Origin: Chthoniobacterales bacterium
Lineage (GTDB): Bacteria > Verrucomicrobiota > Verrucomicrobiia > Chthoniobacterales > DASVRZ01
Length of the DNA stretch: 64,000 bases
Reading direction: 5' to 3'
Assembly (NCBI GenBank): GCA_039930045.1
Contig: JBDSQB010000014.1
Coordinates: forward strand, 102,403 to 166,402
Shown here: positions 44,141-53,332 of the stretch, one piece after another
Layout: every line of letters starts with the position of its first letter
Numbering within the stretch: the first letter of the stretch is position 1
Notes under the pieces: generated by a model
The model's input: the letters and a program-made list of their open reading frames with translations, nothing else
Database searches by the model: none
Told to the model about the DNA's origin: nothing
Program-made: the position numbers and the translations under genes

Positions 44141-44214
44141 GCGTTCGTAGCTCAACTGGATAGAGCGCCGCCCTCCGAAGGCGGAGGTTGTGGGTTCGAC
44201 CCCCGCCGAACGCA
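44141..44214 (+). tRNA. tRNA-Arg (anticodon CCG)
   Basis: A 74-nt cloverleaf: acceptor stem GCGTTCG/CGAACGC, D arm GCTC...GAGC, anticodon stem CCGCC/GGCGG with loop CTCCGAA (anticodon CCG at 44175-44177, reading CGG), T arm GTGGG TTCGACC CCCGC and discriminator A at 44214. The 3' CCA is not encoded. It sits between rpiB (opposite strand) and rplU. Confidence 0.96.
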
Positions 44215-44293
44215 GTTTCCGCAAAATTCCCGCTTGCAGGCTGCGGACACGTGTGGCAGTCTTGCGGCCCGTTTGAAAACACGGGTTTATTTC

Positions 44294-44608
44294 ATGGCTT
44301 ACGCAATCATCAAAACTGGCGGCAAACAATACCGCGTGACTCCCGGGCAATATTTCGACATCGAGAAGTTGGACGTTGCCGTGGGCGAAAAAACCACTTT
44401 TTCCGAAGTCCTCTTCCATTCCGATGGAAGCAAGCTGACCTACGGCTCCCCGAGCATCGCCGGCGCGACCGTCGTGGCCGAAATCCTCGACCAGCACAAG
44501 GATAAAAAAGTGATTGCCTACAAATACAAACGCCGTAAAGGTTACCACCGCACTGTGGGACATCGCCGGAAATTGACCCGGGTCAAAATCGAATCCATCT
44601 CCCTGTAA
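44294..44608 (+). CDS. rplU: Ribosomal protein bL21
   Basis: Large-subunit ribosomal protein of 104 residues. MAYAIIKTGGKQYRVTPGQY, GSPSIAGATVVAEIL and the C-terminal YKRRKGYHRTVGHRRKLTRVKI are typical. The ATG at 44294 is the family start, though the frame is open 20 codons upstream. rpmA follows by 24 bp, the standard pairing. The two are ended by the hairpin at 44925. Confidence 0.97.
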   Translation: MAYAIIKTGGKQYRVTPGQYFDIEKLDVAVGEKTTFSEVLFHSDGSKLTYGSPSIAGATVVAEILDQHKDKKVIAYKYKRRKGYHRTVGHRRKLTRVKIESISL

Positions 44609-44632
44609 CTCAGCTCATTTTTTTAAAACGTC

Positions 44633-44899
44633 ATGGCACATAAAAAAGGACAAGGCAGCGTTAAGAACGGCCGCGACAGCGTCAGCAAGCGTCTCGGCGT
44701 CAAAAAATTTGGCAGTGAATCCGTCGTGGCGGGCAACATCATCCTGCGCCAGCGTGGCACCAAGTTTCATCCCGGCAAAAACGTCGGGTTGGGACGTGAT
44801 TACACGATTTTTGCGCTCACCGATGGTGTGGTTCGTTTCGACCGCGATGGTCGTCGTGTAAACGTCGATCCAGTGCTGGAAACCGTTTCCTCCAACTAA
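44633..44899 (+). CDS. rpmA: Ribosomal protein bL27
   Basis: Large-subunit protein of 88 residues near the peptidyl-transferase centre. It begins [20 protein letters not shown], with no Firmicutes-type cleaved N-terminal extension, and has [41 protein letters not shown]. Second gene of the rplU-rpmA unit; obgE, often third, does not follow. Confidence 0.97.
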   Translation: MAHKKGQGSVKNGRDSVSKRLGVKKFGSESVVAGNIILRQRGTKFHPGKNVGLGRDYTIFALTDGVVRFDRDGRRVNVDPVLETVSSN

Positions 44900-44924
44900 G
44901 AGACAGACAATTCCCTCCCGCAGC

Positions 44925-44963
44925 AAAACCGCGCTCCAAATCATATGGGGCGCGGTTTTGTAT
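44925..44963 (+). terminator. Rho-independent terminator after rpmA
   Basis: Inverted repeat AAAACCGCGCTCC (44925-44937) and GGGGCGCGGTTTT (44947-44959) with a 9-nt loop; one G-T wobble, and the stem ends in TTTT followed by GTATTTT. It lies 25 bp after the rpmA stop. Confidence 0.85.
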
Positions 44964-45020
44964 TTTCTGGGGTAATTGCGGTGTTTTCTGGTAGTCAGTA
45001 GCGACCGACTTGAAAACGCC

Positions 45021-46337
45021 ATGCTAGAGCAATTTTTTCAGCTCCAGAAAAACGGCACCACCATCCGCCGCGAAGTGATGGCTGGTCTCACGACCTTCGC
45101 CGCGATGGCCTACATTCTCGCGGTGAATCCCTCGATTTTGTCCGTCACCGGAATGGATCGGGGCGCACTCATCACCGCGACAGCACTCGCCTCGGCCATC
45201 ATGACGCTCGCGATGGCGCTGCTCACCAACTACCCGCTGGCTCTCGCCCCGGGCATGGGTCTGAATGCGTTCTTCGCCTTCACCGTCTGCGGAGCGATGA
45301 AAATCCCCTGGCAGGCCGCGCTCGGCATGGTCTTCTGGGGCGGAGTTGTGTTTCTCCTGCTCTCGATCACCGGCATTCGCCAAAAACTGGTGGACGCCAT
45401 TCCGATGGAACTCAAACTCGCCATCACCTGCGGCATCGGGTTGTTCATCGCCTTCATCGGCTTGAGAAATGGCGGCATCATCGTGGGCCATCCGGCAACG
45501 CTCGTCGGCTTGGGAAATTTCCATCAGCCCAGTCCATGGCTTGTGCTCGGCGGACTGATTTTCACCGCCGCCTTGGTCGCGAAAAAAGTCCGAGGTGCCG
45601 TCGTCTTGGGAATTCTCGCCGTAACTATCGCGTGCCTTTTTGCTGGCATCACGGCGCATCCATCTTCCTTGGTCGCCTGGCCCGCATCGCTCGCGCCGAC
45701 TTTTCTCAAACTCGACCTCTCGTTTCTCTGGACGCATTCGGCAGTCGCCATTCCCATTGTCCTGAGTTTTCTCTTCGTCGATCTTTTCGACAACATGGGG
45801 ACTTTGATCGGTGTCTGCAACCGGGCCGGTTTGCTCGATCGGAATGGAAGTCTGCCCAAAATCGGCCGCGCCTTCACCGCCGATGCAAGTGCCGCGATGA
45901 TCGGTTCCTGCCTCGGGACTTCCACAGTGACGACTTACATCGAGTCCGCCGCCGGCGTCGAGGAAGGCGCGCGCACCGGTTTCTCGAGCGTCATCGTGGC
46001 GCTCTGTTTTTTGCTCGCGCTCTTGTTGCATCCGCTCATCGCCATCATTCCAGCCGTAGCCACCGCGCCAGCCTTGATCATCGTGGGAATTTTCATGATG
46101 CAAGGCGTCCTCGACATCGATCTGAGGGATTTTAGCAAAGCCGTTCCAGCCGTCATCACCATGATCGCCATGCCGCTGACCTTCAGCATCAGCGAAGGCA
46201 TCGCGCTCGGCTTCCTCGTTTATGCCGGTCTGAAACTCTGCCTCGGTCGGGCGAGGGAGGTGACTCCGCTGGCGTGGATCTTGGCGGCTTTGTTTCTGGC
46301 CCATTTCATTTATCAAGGCGTGGACGCGGCGACATGA
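45021..46337 (+). CDS. NCS2-family purine permease (AzgA-like)
   Basis: Inner-membrane proton-coupled carrier of 438 residues with about 12-14 hydrophobic segments. LTTFAAMAYILAVNPSILS, LAPGMGLNAFFAFTVCG, LFVDLFDNMGTLIGVCNRAG and the conserved GTSTVTTYIESAAGVEEGARTG match the AzgA/PbuG subgroup, which takes up adenine, guanine or hypoxanthine. Substrate preference is inferred from the family. ATG at 45021 is preferred over the upstream in-frame start at 44976, which would overlap the terminator side. Confidence 0.93.
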   Translation: MLEQFFQLQKNGTTIRREVMAGLTTFAAMAYILAVNPSILSVTGMDRGALITATALASAIMTLAMALLTNYPLALAPGMGLNAFFAFTVCGAMKIPWQAALGMVFWGGVVFLLLSITGIRQKLVDAIPMELKLAITCGIGLFIAFIGLRNGGIIVGHPATLVGLGNFHQPSPWLVLGGLIFTAALVAKKVRGAVVLGILAVTIACLFAGITAHPSSLVAWPASLAPTFLKLDLSFLWTHSAVAIPIVLSFLFVDLFDNMGTLIGVCNRAGLLDRNGSLPKIGRAFTADASAAMIGSCLGTSTVTTYIESAAGVEEGARTGFSSVIVALCFLLALLLHPLIAIIPAVATAPALIIVGIFMMQGVLDIDLRDFSKAVPAVITMIAMPLTFSISEGIALGFLVYAGLKLCLGRAREVTPLAWILAALFLAHFIYQGVDAAT

Positions 46338-46396
46338 CTCGCACGGTCGGCTTTCGGGTTGCGCAGGCGGCGAGTTGAACGTTTATTGGCACCCTC

Positions 46397-47566
46397 GTGA
46401 GCATCCAACCGAAAGACATCATTTACCTCGATAATAACGGAACGACCGCCGTCGATCCTGCCGTGGTCGCCGAAATGATGCCTTATCTGACCGATTTTTA
46501 TGGCAATCCGAGCAGCGCCTACAGCTTCGGCACCCAGGTGAAGGAAGCCATCGAAGTCGCCCGTGCCAAGGTTGCCACGCTGCTCGGCTGCGCTCCGCCG
46601 GAAATCATTTTCACCTCCTGCGGCACGGAATCGAACAACGCGGCCATCCAGTCCGCCCTGCTGATCGACCCGGATCGCCAGCACGTCGTCACGAGCGCCG
46701 TCGAGCACAGCGCCATCATCAAACACGGCGAAGCGCTGGCCCGTCGCGGCATTGAAGTCACGTGGCTGCCAGTCGATTCCAGCGGGCAAATTGATCTCGA
46801 CGACTTGAGAAACGCCGTCCGCGACGACACTGCGATTGTGTCCCTCATGTGGGCCAACAACGAAACTGGCGTCCTCTTTCCCATCGAGGAAGCCGCCGCC
46901 CTCGCTCGTGCCAAAGGCGCTCTCTTCCATACCGACGCCGTGCAGGCCGTGGGAAAAATCCCCATCAAACTAGCCGACTCGAAGATTAATTTCCTCTCCG
47001 TCTCCGGCCACAAACTGCATTGCCCGAAAGGCGTCGGCGTTCTCTATGCCAACCGCAAATCCCGCTTTAACTCGTATCTGATCGGCGGCGGCCAGGAAAA
47101 CGGCAAACGCGCCGGCACTGAAAACGTCCCCTACATCGTCGCCCTCGGCAAAGCCGCCGAACTCGCCGGAGCCGCCATGGCCGAGGAAAACATCGAGGTT
47201 AAAGCCCTGCGCGACCATTTCGAAAACACCCTGCTGGCCACCCTCGACGGCATCGAAGTCAACGGCGACCGCGAAAATCGTCTGCCCAATACGAGTAACA
47301 TCGCAATCAGCGGAGTCGAATCCGAGGCCCTCCTCATCCTTCTGGACCAGCGCGGCATCTGCTGCTCCGGCGGCTCCGCCTGCACCACCGGCCAGCTTAC
47401 CCCGTCACACGTCCTCATGGCCATGGGCTTCTCCGTCGATCGCGCCCGCTCCAGTGTCCGCTTCTCCTTTAGCCGCTACAACACCCGCGCCGAAGTCGAT
47501 CGCGCATTAGAAATCGTCATTGCTGCCATCGAGAAACTGCGTTCTCTAACGGTTGTTCCTGCCTGA
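46397..47566 (+). CDS. Cysteine desulfurase (NifS/IscS-like)
   Basis: PLP enzyme releasing sulfur from cysteine as a persulfide. The 389-residue product shows IYLDNNGTTAVDP, GNPSSAYSFG, FTSCGTESNNAAI, the HTDAVQAVGK strand, the PLP-binding Lys in SVSGHKLHCPKGVG (about residue 204), GGGQENGKRAGTENV and the catalytic Cys loop CCSGGSACTTGQ (about 325). A GTG start is used. No iscU or other Fe-S gene is adjacent, so it may serve Fe-S clusters, tRNA thiolation (mnmA at 2.6 kb) or both. Confidence 0.93.
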   Translation: MSIQPKDIIYLDNNGTTAVDPAVVAEMMPYLTDFYGNPSSAYSFGTQVKEAIEVARAKVATLLGCAPPEIIFTSCGTESNNAAIQSALLIDPDRQHVVTSAVEHSAIIKHGEALARRGIEVTWLPVDSSGQIDLDDLRNAVRDDTAIVSLMWANNETGVLFPIEEAAALARAKGALFHTDAVQAVGKIPIKLADSKINFLSVSGHKLHCPKGVGVLYANRKSRFNSYLIGGGQENGKRAGTENVPYIVALGKAAELAGAAMAEENIEVKALRDHFENTLLATLDGIEVNGDRENRLPNTSNIAISGVESEALLILLDQRGICCSGGSACTTGQLTPSHVLMAMGFSVDRARSSVRFSFSRYNTRAEVDRALEIVIAAIEKLRSLTVVPA

Positions 47567-47633
47567 TGTCGTTGGGTGGGCCAGCGGACGTCAGTTATAG
47601 CCCAGCCACCGGCGAGGCTTTCGAGACACGCTC

Positions 47634-48812
47634 ATGAGCCGCGCCCGTATTCTTCAGGTCTTCAGTCGCTACGAGCATTACGGTGGCGAAGAGGCGAGCG
47701 TGACCCGGATCGGCGACATCATGCAGCGAGCGTATGATGTGGAGTATTTTCTGGGTTCCACTTCCGATCTCATGCGCCCTGGGGTGCTGAACAAGCTGCA
47801 ACTGCCGCTGCGAATGCTCTACAACCAGGATGTAAAAAAACGGCTCCTGCATTATCAGAAGGCAGGCCGCTTCGACTACTGGCAGGTTCACAACGTCTTC
47901 CCCGGCATGTCGCCGGTGGTCTATTATCTGGCAGAAAACCTGGGCATCCCCGTGGTGCAATACCTCCACAACTACCGATTCTCCTGCTCCAACGGCTTTT
48001 TTCTCAATCACGGTCAGCCGTGTCAGCTCTGCATTAAAGGGAATTTTTTCCCCGCCTTTGAGACAGCTTGCTGGCGCAATAACGCGGTTTACAGCGGCGC
48101 GATGGGCTTTGTGCTAAGCACCGTCCGCTGGAAAGAATTATTTTCGAAAATCAACCGTTTCATCGCCATCAGTCATCGTCAGAAAGCCCTGCACATCGAG
48201 ATGGGAGTCCCGGCGGAAAAAATTGATGTCATCTATCATTTTGCCGAGCCGGTCGAAGCTGCAGCCGGTGCCCAGGCAGGCGGTCATGCCTTGTTTATTG
48301 GTCGGCTTTCCGCGGAAAAAGGCGGCATGCACTTGCTTCGCGCCTGGCAGAAGATCCAGCACCACGAGCGCAAATTATTCATCGTTGGCGATGGCCCGGA
48401 AAAGCAACGGATGGAGGAGTTTTGCCAGCAAAACGCACTGAAAAATGTCGTCTTCACAGGATTTCTCAAAAGTACCGAGCAGCAGGAAATCTGGGACAAC
48501 GCGGCTTTCACCCTAGTCCCCTCGATCTGGGAAGAGCCATTTGGACTGGTCGTTCTCGAATCATGGGCGCGGAAAATCCCAGTTATTGCTCACCGGATTG
48601 GTGCCTTGCCCGAACTTATTTCCGATGAGCAGGATGGGTTGCTCTGTAATCCTAATTCGCCCGAAAGCCTGGCCGCCTGTATGGACACATTTTTCTCCGA
48701 CCACTGTATGACGCGCGACTGCGGTATGGCGGGCTATCGCAAGCTGCTCTCAGATTTCAATGCGAACAGATGGCTCGACGAGATCAAGGCCACTTACAGT
48801 CGGCTTCCATAA
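47634..48812 (+). CDS. Glycosyltransferase family 4
   Basis: GT-B sugar transferase of 392 residues, first gene of the surface-glycan cluster. N-terminal domain: ILQVFSRYEHYGGEEASV, with the glycine-rich acceptor loop. C-terminal donor domain: ALFIGRLSAEKGGMHLLRAW, LFIVGDGPEKQRME, VFTGFLKSTEQQEIWDNA and the E-x7-E motif EEPFGLVVLE. Sugar and acceptor are unknown. The PAS protein gene starts 2 bases after its stop. Confidence 0.9.
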   Translation: MSRARILQVFSRYEHYGGEEASVTRIGDIMQRAYDVEYFLGSTSDLMRPGVLNKLQLPLRMLYNQDVKKRLLHYQKAGRFDYWQVHNVFPGMSPVVYYLAENLGIPVVQYLHNYRFSCSNGFFLNHGQPCQLCIKGNFFPAFETACWRNNAVYSGAMGFVLSTVRWKELFSKINRFIAISHRQKALHIEMGVPAEKIDVIYHFAEPVEAAAGAQAGGHALFIGRLSAEKGGMHLLRAWQKIQHHERKLFIVGDGPEKQRMEEFCQQNALKNVVFTGFLKSTEQQEIWDNAAFTLVPSIWEEPFGLVVLESWARKIPVIAHRIGALPELISDEQDGLLCNPNSPESLAACMDTFFSDHCMTRDCGMAGYRKLLSDFNANRWLDEIKATYSRLP

Positions 48813-48814
48813 GC

Positions 48815-49585
48815 ATGGCCACTCTTGTAACCTGCTCCCTCCCTCCGATGAAAATCCCCGATAATCTTCCCCAGCCGCTCATCTCCGTGCGCATGAGTCT
48901 CTTTGCCATCACCGCACTGGTGGTGATCCTGACCGCAGATAATCTGCTGCCCTATGTCACGATCACTCCCCCGCTTTCGCTCCTGATAATCGGATTTCTC
49001 GCTCTGAAAGTACGTCCGAAAATTCTCTTCGCTTGGGTGTTGCTCTACTCCAGCGCATCCATCGTCATGATCTATCAAGATCGCATCAACTGGACTCCCA
49101 ACAGCTACGAAGTCCGTTTCGCCACGCGTTTGCTGGGCATTATTGCTGGTAACAGTGTTGCTCTCGGTCTGAGTATTTACCGGGCACGGCTGGAGGATAG
49201 CTACCTGCAAATTTTGAGTATTTTCCAAAAAATACCTTCGCCGTTGATCGTCTCCGACAATATTGGCAATGTCGTCACGGTTAATGAGGAGGCGGTGAGG
49301 CTTTGTGAGTTGGATGCGGAAAAGATGGTCGGCGATTCCTACTTCAAATACTTCGGCATTGGGCGATCCAAAGGAGAATCCATCCGAAAATACCTCGAAC
49401 TGGTGCAAAATCCATCCAATGACACACAGAGGCTGGATATCTGGTTAGATGGGAAAAAAATATACCTGCAAGGTTCCTTGGTAATACTTCCCATCGCATC
49501 TCTCGGCGGTGAAAAATGGATTCTAACGACGTTATTCCCCGACGATGGAGTTTCCTCTTTATCCAACCAAAGTGGAACGCCATGA
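48815..49585 (+). CDS. Membrane protein with PAS domain
   Basis: A 256-residue protein (245 if the ATG at 48848 is used). Four hydrophobic segments lie in the first ~130 residues, followed by one PAS domain (about 145-250; KIPSPLIVSDNIGNVVTVNEEA, CELDAEKMVGDSYFKYFG). There is no kinase, cyclase or other output domain, so it would sense a signal and pass it by contact, or it is a PAS fragment of a former sensor. It lies between two GT4 genes: 2 bases after the first and overlapping the second by 4 nt, so it belongs to the glycan operon. Confidence 0.78.
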   Translation: MATLVTCSLPPMKIPDNLPQPLISVRMSLFAITALVVILTADNLLPYVTITPPLSLLIIGFLALKVRPKILFAWVLLYSSASIVMIYQDRINWTPNSYEVRFATRLLGIIAGNSVALGLSIYRARLEDSYLQILSIFQKIPSPLIVSDNIGNVVTVNEEAVRLCELDAEKMVGDSYFKYFGIGRSKGESIRKYLELVQNPSNDTQRLDIWLDGKKIYLQGSLVILPIASLGGEKWILTTLFPDDGVSSLSNQSGTP

Positions 49586-50583
49586 AGATTTTATTCGACC
49601 ATCACTCGCCATTTTTCCTGGCGCATGGTGGGTTTCAAACCCAGATCGAACAGACGAAGCTGGCTCTGGAACAGATCGGACTCGAAGTCGAATACGTCCG
49701 CTGGTGGGATGATGCGCAGCGTGGGGACATCATCCATTATTTTGGTCGGCCAGATGAAGGCTACATCCGGTTTGCGCATCAGAAAGGAATGAAAGTCGTC
49801 GTGGCCGAGTTGCATTCTGGCCTCGGCTCGCGCTCGTCCCAAGCTAGGTGGGCCCAGAAGCTACTCAAGCAGACGTGTCAGAGACTCATGCCCGCAGCCT
49901 TTCTTTCCAAGCTCGCTTGGGAAGCCTATCGGGACGCGGATGCTTTCATTGCCCTAACGTCTTGGGAAGCTCGGCTCATGCAGGAAATGTTTGGAGCGAA
50001 CCAAAAGAAAATCCATGTGATCCCGAATGGAGTGGAGGAAATGTTTTTTGAGACGATTTCGGAAGTCGAGAAGAAGAACTATCTTGTCTGCACGGCGACC
50101 ATTACCCCGCGCAAACAAGTGCTGGAACTCGCCGAGGCGGCCACTGCTGCGGGAACTTCTCTATGGATTATTGGAGAGCCTTATTCTCCCACGGATCCGT
50201 ACTACCTGAAATTTCTTGGAGTCGTCCAGCAGTCGCAGGGTTTGATTCGATACGAGGGCGGCATTTCAGACCGCACCAAGCTGGCGCGGATTTACCGTGA
50301 AGCTACGGGTTTTGTGCTCCTGAGCACGATGGAAAGCTTAAGCCTTTCTGCATTGGAGGCAGCGGCCTGCGGTTGTCCTCTGTTATTAAGCGATCTTCCC
50401 TGGGCGCGAAGTGCCTTTGGTGATTCGGCCAGTTATGCTCCCATCTCGGATCCGGTTTCGATCATCAAAAAGCTGAAAGCACTTCTCTCTGGCAAAATCA
50501 AGCACGCCCATTGCGCCCCGAAGACCTGGGTTGAAGTCGCGCGTCAACTGGATGCAGTATACCGCTTGTGTTCCCCTCGCTAA
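49582..50583 (+). CDS. Glycosyltransferase family 4
   Basis: A 333-residue GT-B transferase. It opens MKILFDHHSPFFLAHGGFQTQIEQTKLAL with an acceptor-side loop, and has IHVIPNGVEE, CTATITPRKQVLELAEA, IRYEGGISDRTKLARIY and TMESLSLSALEAAACGCPLL, where the E-x7-E is partly kept. Shorter than most GT4 enzymes. The start overlaps the PAS-protein stop (ATGA). Donor and acceptor unknown. Confidence 0.87.
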   Translation: MKILFDHHSPFFLAHGGFQTQIEQTKLALEQIGLEVEYVRWWDDAQRGDIIHYFGRPDEGYIRFAHQKGMKVVVAELHSGLGSRSSQARWAQKLLKQTCQRLMPAAFLSKLAWEAYRDADAFIALTSWEARLMQEMFGANQKKIHVIPNGVEEMFFETISEVEKKNYLVCTATITPRKQVLELAEAATAAGTSLWIIGEPYSPTDPYYLKFLGVVQQSQGLIRYEGGISDRTKLARIYREATGFVLLSTMESLSLSALEAAACGCPLLLSDLPWARSAFGDSASYAPISDPVSIIKKLKALLSGKIKHAHCAPKTWVEVARQLDAVYRLCSPR

Positions 50584-50592
50584 TCAGTGTTC

Positions 50593-52188
50593 ATGCCGCT
50601 TGATATGCCTGACGAGATCGAAAATGTGAACTTGAGAAAAAAGGGAACCGTCCTTGCTCTGTTAGGTTTTGGCTTATGGTTGACCATCATCTTGCTAACG
50701 CCTCCGAGGATTCCTAGTGGAGACCTAATTTGCTTCAAGGACCCGGGGATAAATTTTGCTCGTGGCGAAGGACTGGTTGAACGATTGAGTCCGGCGCATC
50801 ACTCTCTCACTCCTCAGTTTTATTCCAATTATCCACCGCTGGCACCGTATCTCTACGGCTTCTATGTGAAAGTGGCCGGAGTCAGCGCAAAGGCGGATGA
50901 GGTTTTTGACTTCCTAACTTCCTCGCTGGCGGGACTGATGTTTTGGTTTTATATCGCTCCCAGGTTCTGTAGCAAACGCGATTCCATTGCCTGTCTGTGT
51001 TTGCTGGGACTGCTTCTTCTCCTGCTTCCGATTGGCCCTTTTTGGACTCAGCGGGAGCGTCCCGACTCCCTCAGCTTTGCTGTGATGTTGGGCAGCCTGA
51101 TGATTTTTCGCGGTCCTCTGAGTGAGAAAAGAATCTTCCTCACCATGCTCGTCGCCGGAGTGAATGGCTTGATCTCGCCTTTTGGCTTCGTGATGAATTG
51201 CGGGGTCATTATGGCCATGGTCATGGTTAAGACCTTGCCCAAATACCAGGCGAAAGAAATATCTATCTCGCGTATTCTGCGGCTGGCTGCGGCAGCGGTC
51301 GCAGGTGTGGTGATTCCGTTGGTAGGTTTGTTTGTCATTCAGTGGCTGAATGATCCGAGCGCCATTAGTCGTTTCGCCACCAATGCTTCTGGCAAATCCA
51401 CCAATGGCACAGCCGGTGCCGGATATTTTGCTGCCCTGCTAAAAGGCGACTTTCATCATTATCTCAGCGCCTTCAAACGTTATAACAGCATTCGTTATCA
51501 ATGGATGATGTGCCATCTGGTCTTTGTCGCTTTGCTGGCGCTCGTCTATTTTCTCCGTCGCCGGAAATCGGGAGCGACAGACCTTCGTTGGCTGTGTGTT
51601 TTGGCGATAGCCTGCGCGGCTTTTTTTCCACCGCTCATCTTTCCCTACCAGCCCTGCTACACCTCGTTTACCGCAGCGATCATAGCCATCTTATTCGTAG
51701 GCCTTGTTTTTGAGACCGAACGCCGGCTGCCCATTTCAGCTATCACGACCGTGTTAATCGGCACGTTATTCCTAAGCCTGGTGGCCTTGCCATTCACACT
51801 GAGAGAATTTGCCATTGGTTACGCGGTGCAGCCGACATCGCTGCGGATCAATCAATTCATCAGTCAGCTTCGCAAAGAGACAGGCGACTCTCCTCTGACT
51901 GTCGCCAGCACTGCGGCGTCGTATTTCGATTTCAAACGGACCGGCTTCATAGTAACAGATATGTCGTCAGTGCTGACGGACGAGCATGTCTCGCAGATCG
52001 ACCTCTTTGCCTTTACTTCCAATGCCACACCATTTCATGCGCCTCCTGACATTCCGGCTTGGATCTACGAAAAGAACTTTGAACTTATCCATGCTCAGGA
52101 AATTGATTCTCCCGTGAAGATCGGCCATCTGCCGGTTTACAACCGTCGATCTAGTTGGGACGTGGTTGTTTATCGGAGACGAAAATAA
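50593..52188 (+). CDS. GT-C-like membrane glycosyltransferase (putative)
   Basis: A 531-residue multi-pass protein with about 10-12 hydrophobic segments and a C-terminal soluble domain (from about residue 425). NYPPLAPYLYGFYVKVAG resembles the YPPLYP loop of GT-C enzymes that use lipid-linked sugars, and FARGEGLVERL precedes it. No exact family is recognised. The ATG at 50593 is used, with a GTG six bases upstream as an alternative. It converges on the GT4 gene at 52193 with 4 bp between stop codons. Confidence 0.65.
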   Translation: MPLDMPDEIENVNLRKKGTVLALLGFGLWLTIILLTPPRIPSGDLICFKDPGINFARGEGLVERLSPAHHSLTPQFYSNYPPLAPYLYGFYVKVAGVSAKADEVFDFLTSSLAGLMFWFYIAPRFCSKRDSIACLCLLGLLLLLLPIGPFWTQRERPDSLSFAVMLGSLMIFRGPLSEKRIFLTMLVAGVNGLISPFGFVMNCGVIMAMVMVKTLPKYQAKEISISRILRLAAAAVAGVVIPLVGLFVIQWLNDPSAISRFATNASGKSTNGTAGAGYFAALLKGDFHHYLSAFKRYNSIRYQWMMCHLVFVALLALVYFLRRRKSGATDLRWLCVLAIACAAFFPPLIFPYQPCYTSFTAAIIAILFVGLVFETERRLPISAITTVLIGTLFLSLVALPFTLREFAIGYAVQPTSLRINQFISQLRKETGDSPLTVASTAASYFDFKRTGFIVTDMSSVLTDEHVSQIDLFAFTSNATPFHAPPDIPAWIYEKNFELIHAQEIDSPVKIGHLPVYNRRSSWDVVVYRRRK

Positions 52189-52192
52189 GTTC

Positions 52193-53332
52193 TCACCTTC
52201 TCGCCAGCACGTCCCGGTAAATCTCCAGATGGTGCGACGCAATGATCTTTGGATGAAAAGAAGTTAGCGCTTTCTTTCTGGCAGTGACTCCGATTTCCTG
52301 TCCCAAGGCGCGGTCGTCTAAAAATTGATTCACGATCGTGCGCATAGAATCCAGATTGGTCGGGTCGCAGAGAAAACCTGTCTGCCGGTCCGTGATGAGC
52401 TCGGGAATACCACCGACTTCCGATGCAATCACCGGTAACCCTGACGCCATCGCCTCCAGAACGACCATGGGGCAATTGTCCTCCAGTGAAGCAAGCACCA
52501 GCAACTGCGCCTGGCTAAGATAGAGTTTCAATCTTTCCCGGTCTGCGAAACCCCCGTAAGTACACCAAGGGCGTTCTGCGAGTAAGTGATCGAACCTTTT
52601 CGCATATGGGTCGTTTGAGTCTTTTGACCCCAAGAAAACCAGCCGCTGCTTCCGCATTTCCGAAACGCCATCCATCGCCTCGATGAACGCATTCTGATTT
52701 TTTCGTGGAGAAATATTTCCCACATAGAGCATCGTGGGACTGGGTTGCTCCTGGGGGCGAATGTCGAAGAACGACGCATCGACCGCGTTGGGAACCAACC
52801 AAGTCCGCCGAGCTAAAGATGTGACATTTTTGCGGGTATAATCTGTGATGCAGACTACACCATCTGTGCGTTGCAAAGAAAAGCGCTCCAGTTTGGCCGC
52901 CAGCCAGTAGAATGAAAGTGGACGCGCGTTTTGCATGCCGGCGATTACCTGCATATTTCCGTGAATGGTGAGCACATTGGGATATCCGGAGAGCACCGCA
53001 CTGATCGCGCAATCGCGCTCGGTTCCCTGTCCATGAACGATGTCAGGTTGAATCTGTTTCAGTGTATTCCGAATAGCACGGATGCAACCTTGGTATCCTG
53101 TCCGCAGCCAGCCACTCTTTGGCACATGCAAGCCATGGAACCAGATATTTGGCGCGATTTTCTCGGGAGATTGCACCGGCTTTTGCAGGCAGGAAACCAC
53201 ATGCACCTCGACCTCGGGCAGCATAGCGAAACCTTGCAACAAGGCTTCGGGGGCCGTCCCGAAGTAGGGCGCGCTTCGCTCATACTCCCCGAAATGCTCG
53301 CGACTGTCCGTCGTCAGCAGAGCGATTTTCAT
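52193..53332 (-). CDS. Glycosyltransferase family 4
   Basis: A 379-residue GT-B enzyme. N-terminal text ALLTTDSREHFGEYE, PNVLTIHGNMQVI; C-terminal donor domain with MLYVGNISPRKNQNAFIEAM, VFLGSKDSNDPYAKRFDHLL, LLVLASLEDNCPMVVLEAMASG (the EDNCPMVVLE E-x7-E form) and LPVIASEVGGIPELITDRQTG. It lies directly adjacent to the methyltransferase gene (no spacer) on the minus strand. Confidence 0.9.
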   Translation of the reverse strand: MKIALLTTDSREHFGEYERSAPYFGTAPEALLQGFAMLPEVEVHVVSCLQKPVQSPEKIAPNIWFHGLHVPKSGWLRTGYQGCIRAIRNTLKQIQPDIVHGQGTERDCAISAVLSGYPNVLTIHGNMQVIAGMQNARPLSFYWLAAKLERFSLQRTDGVVCITDYTRKNVTSLARRTWLVPNAVDASFFDIRPQEQPSPTMLYVGNISPRKNQNAFIEAMDGVSEMRKQRLVFLGSKDSNDPYAKRFDHLLAERPWCTYGGFADRERLKLYLSQAQLLVLASLEDNCPMVVLEAMASGLPVIASEVGGIPELITDRQTGFLCDPTNLDSMRTIVNQFLDDRALGQEIGVTARKKALTSFHPKIIASHHLEIYRDVLARR

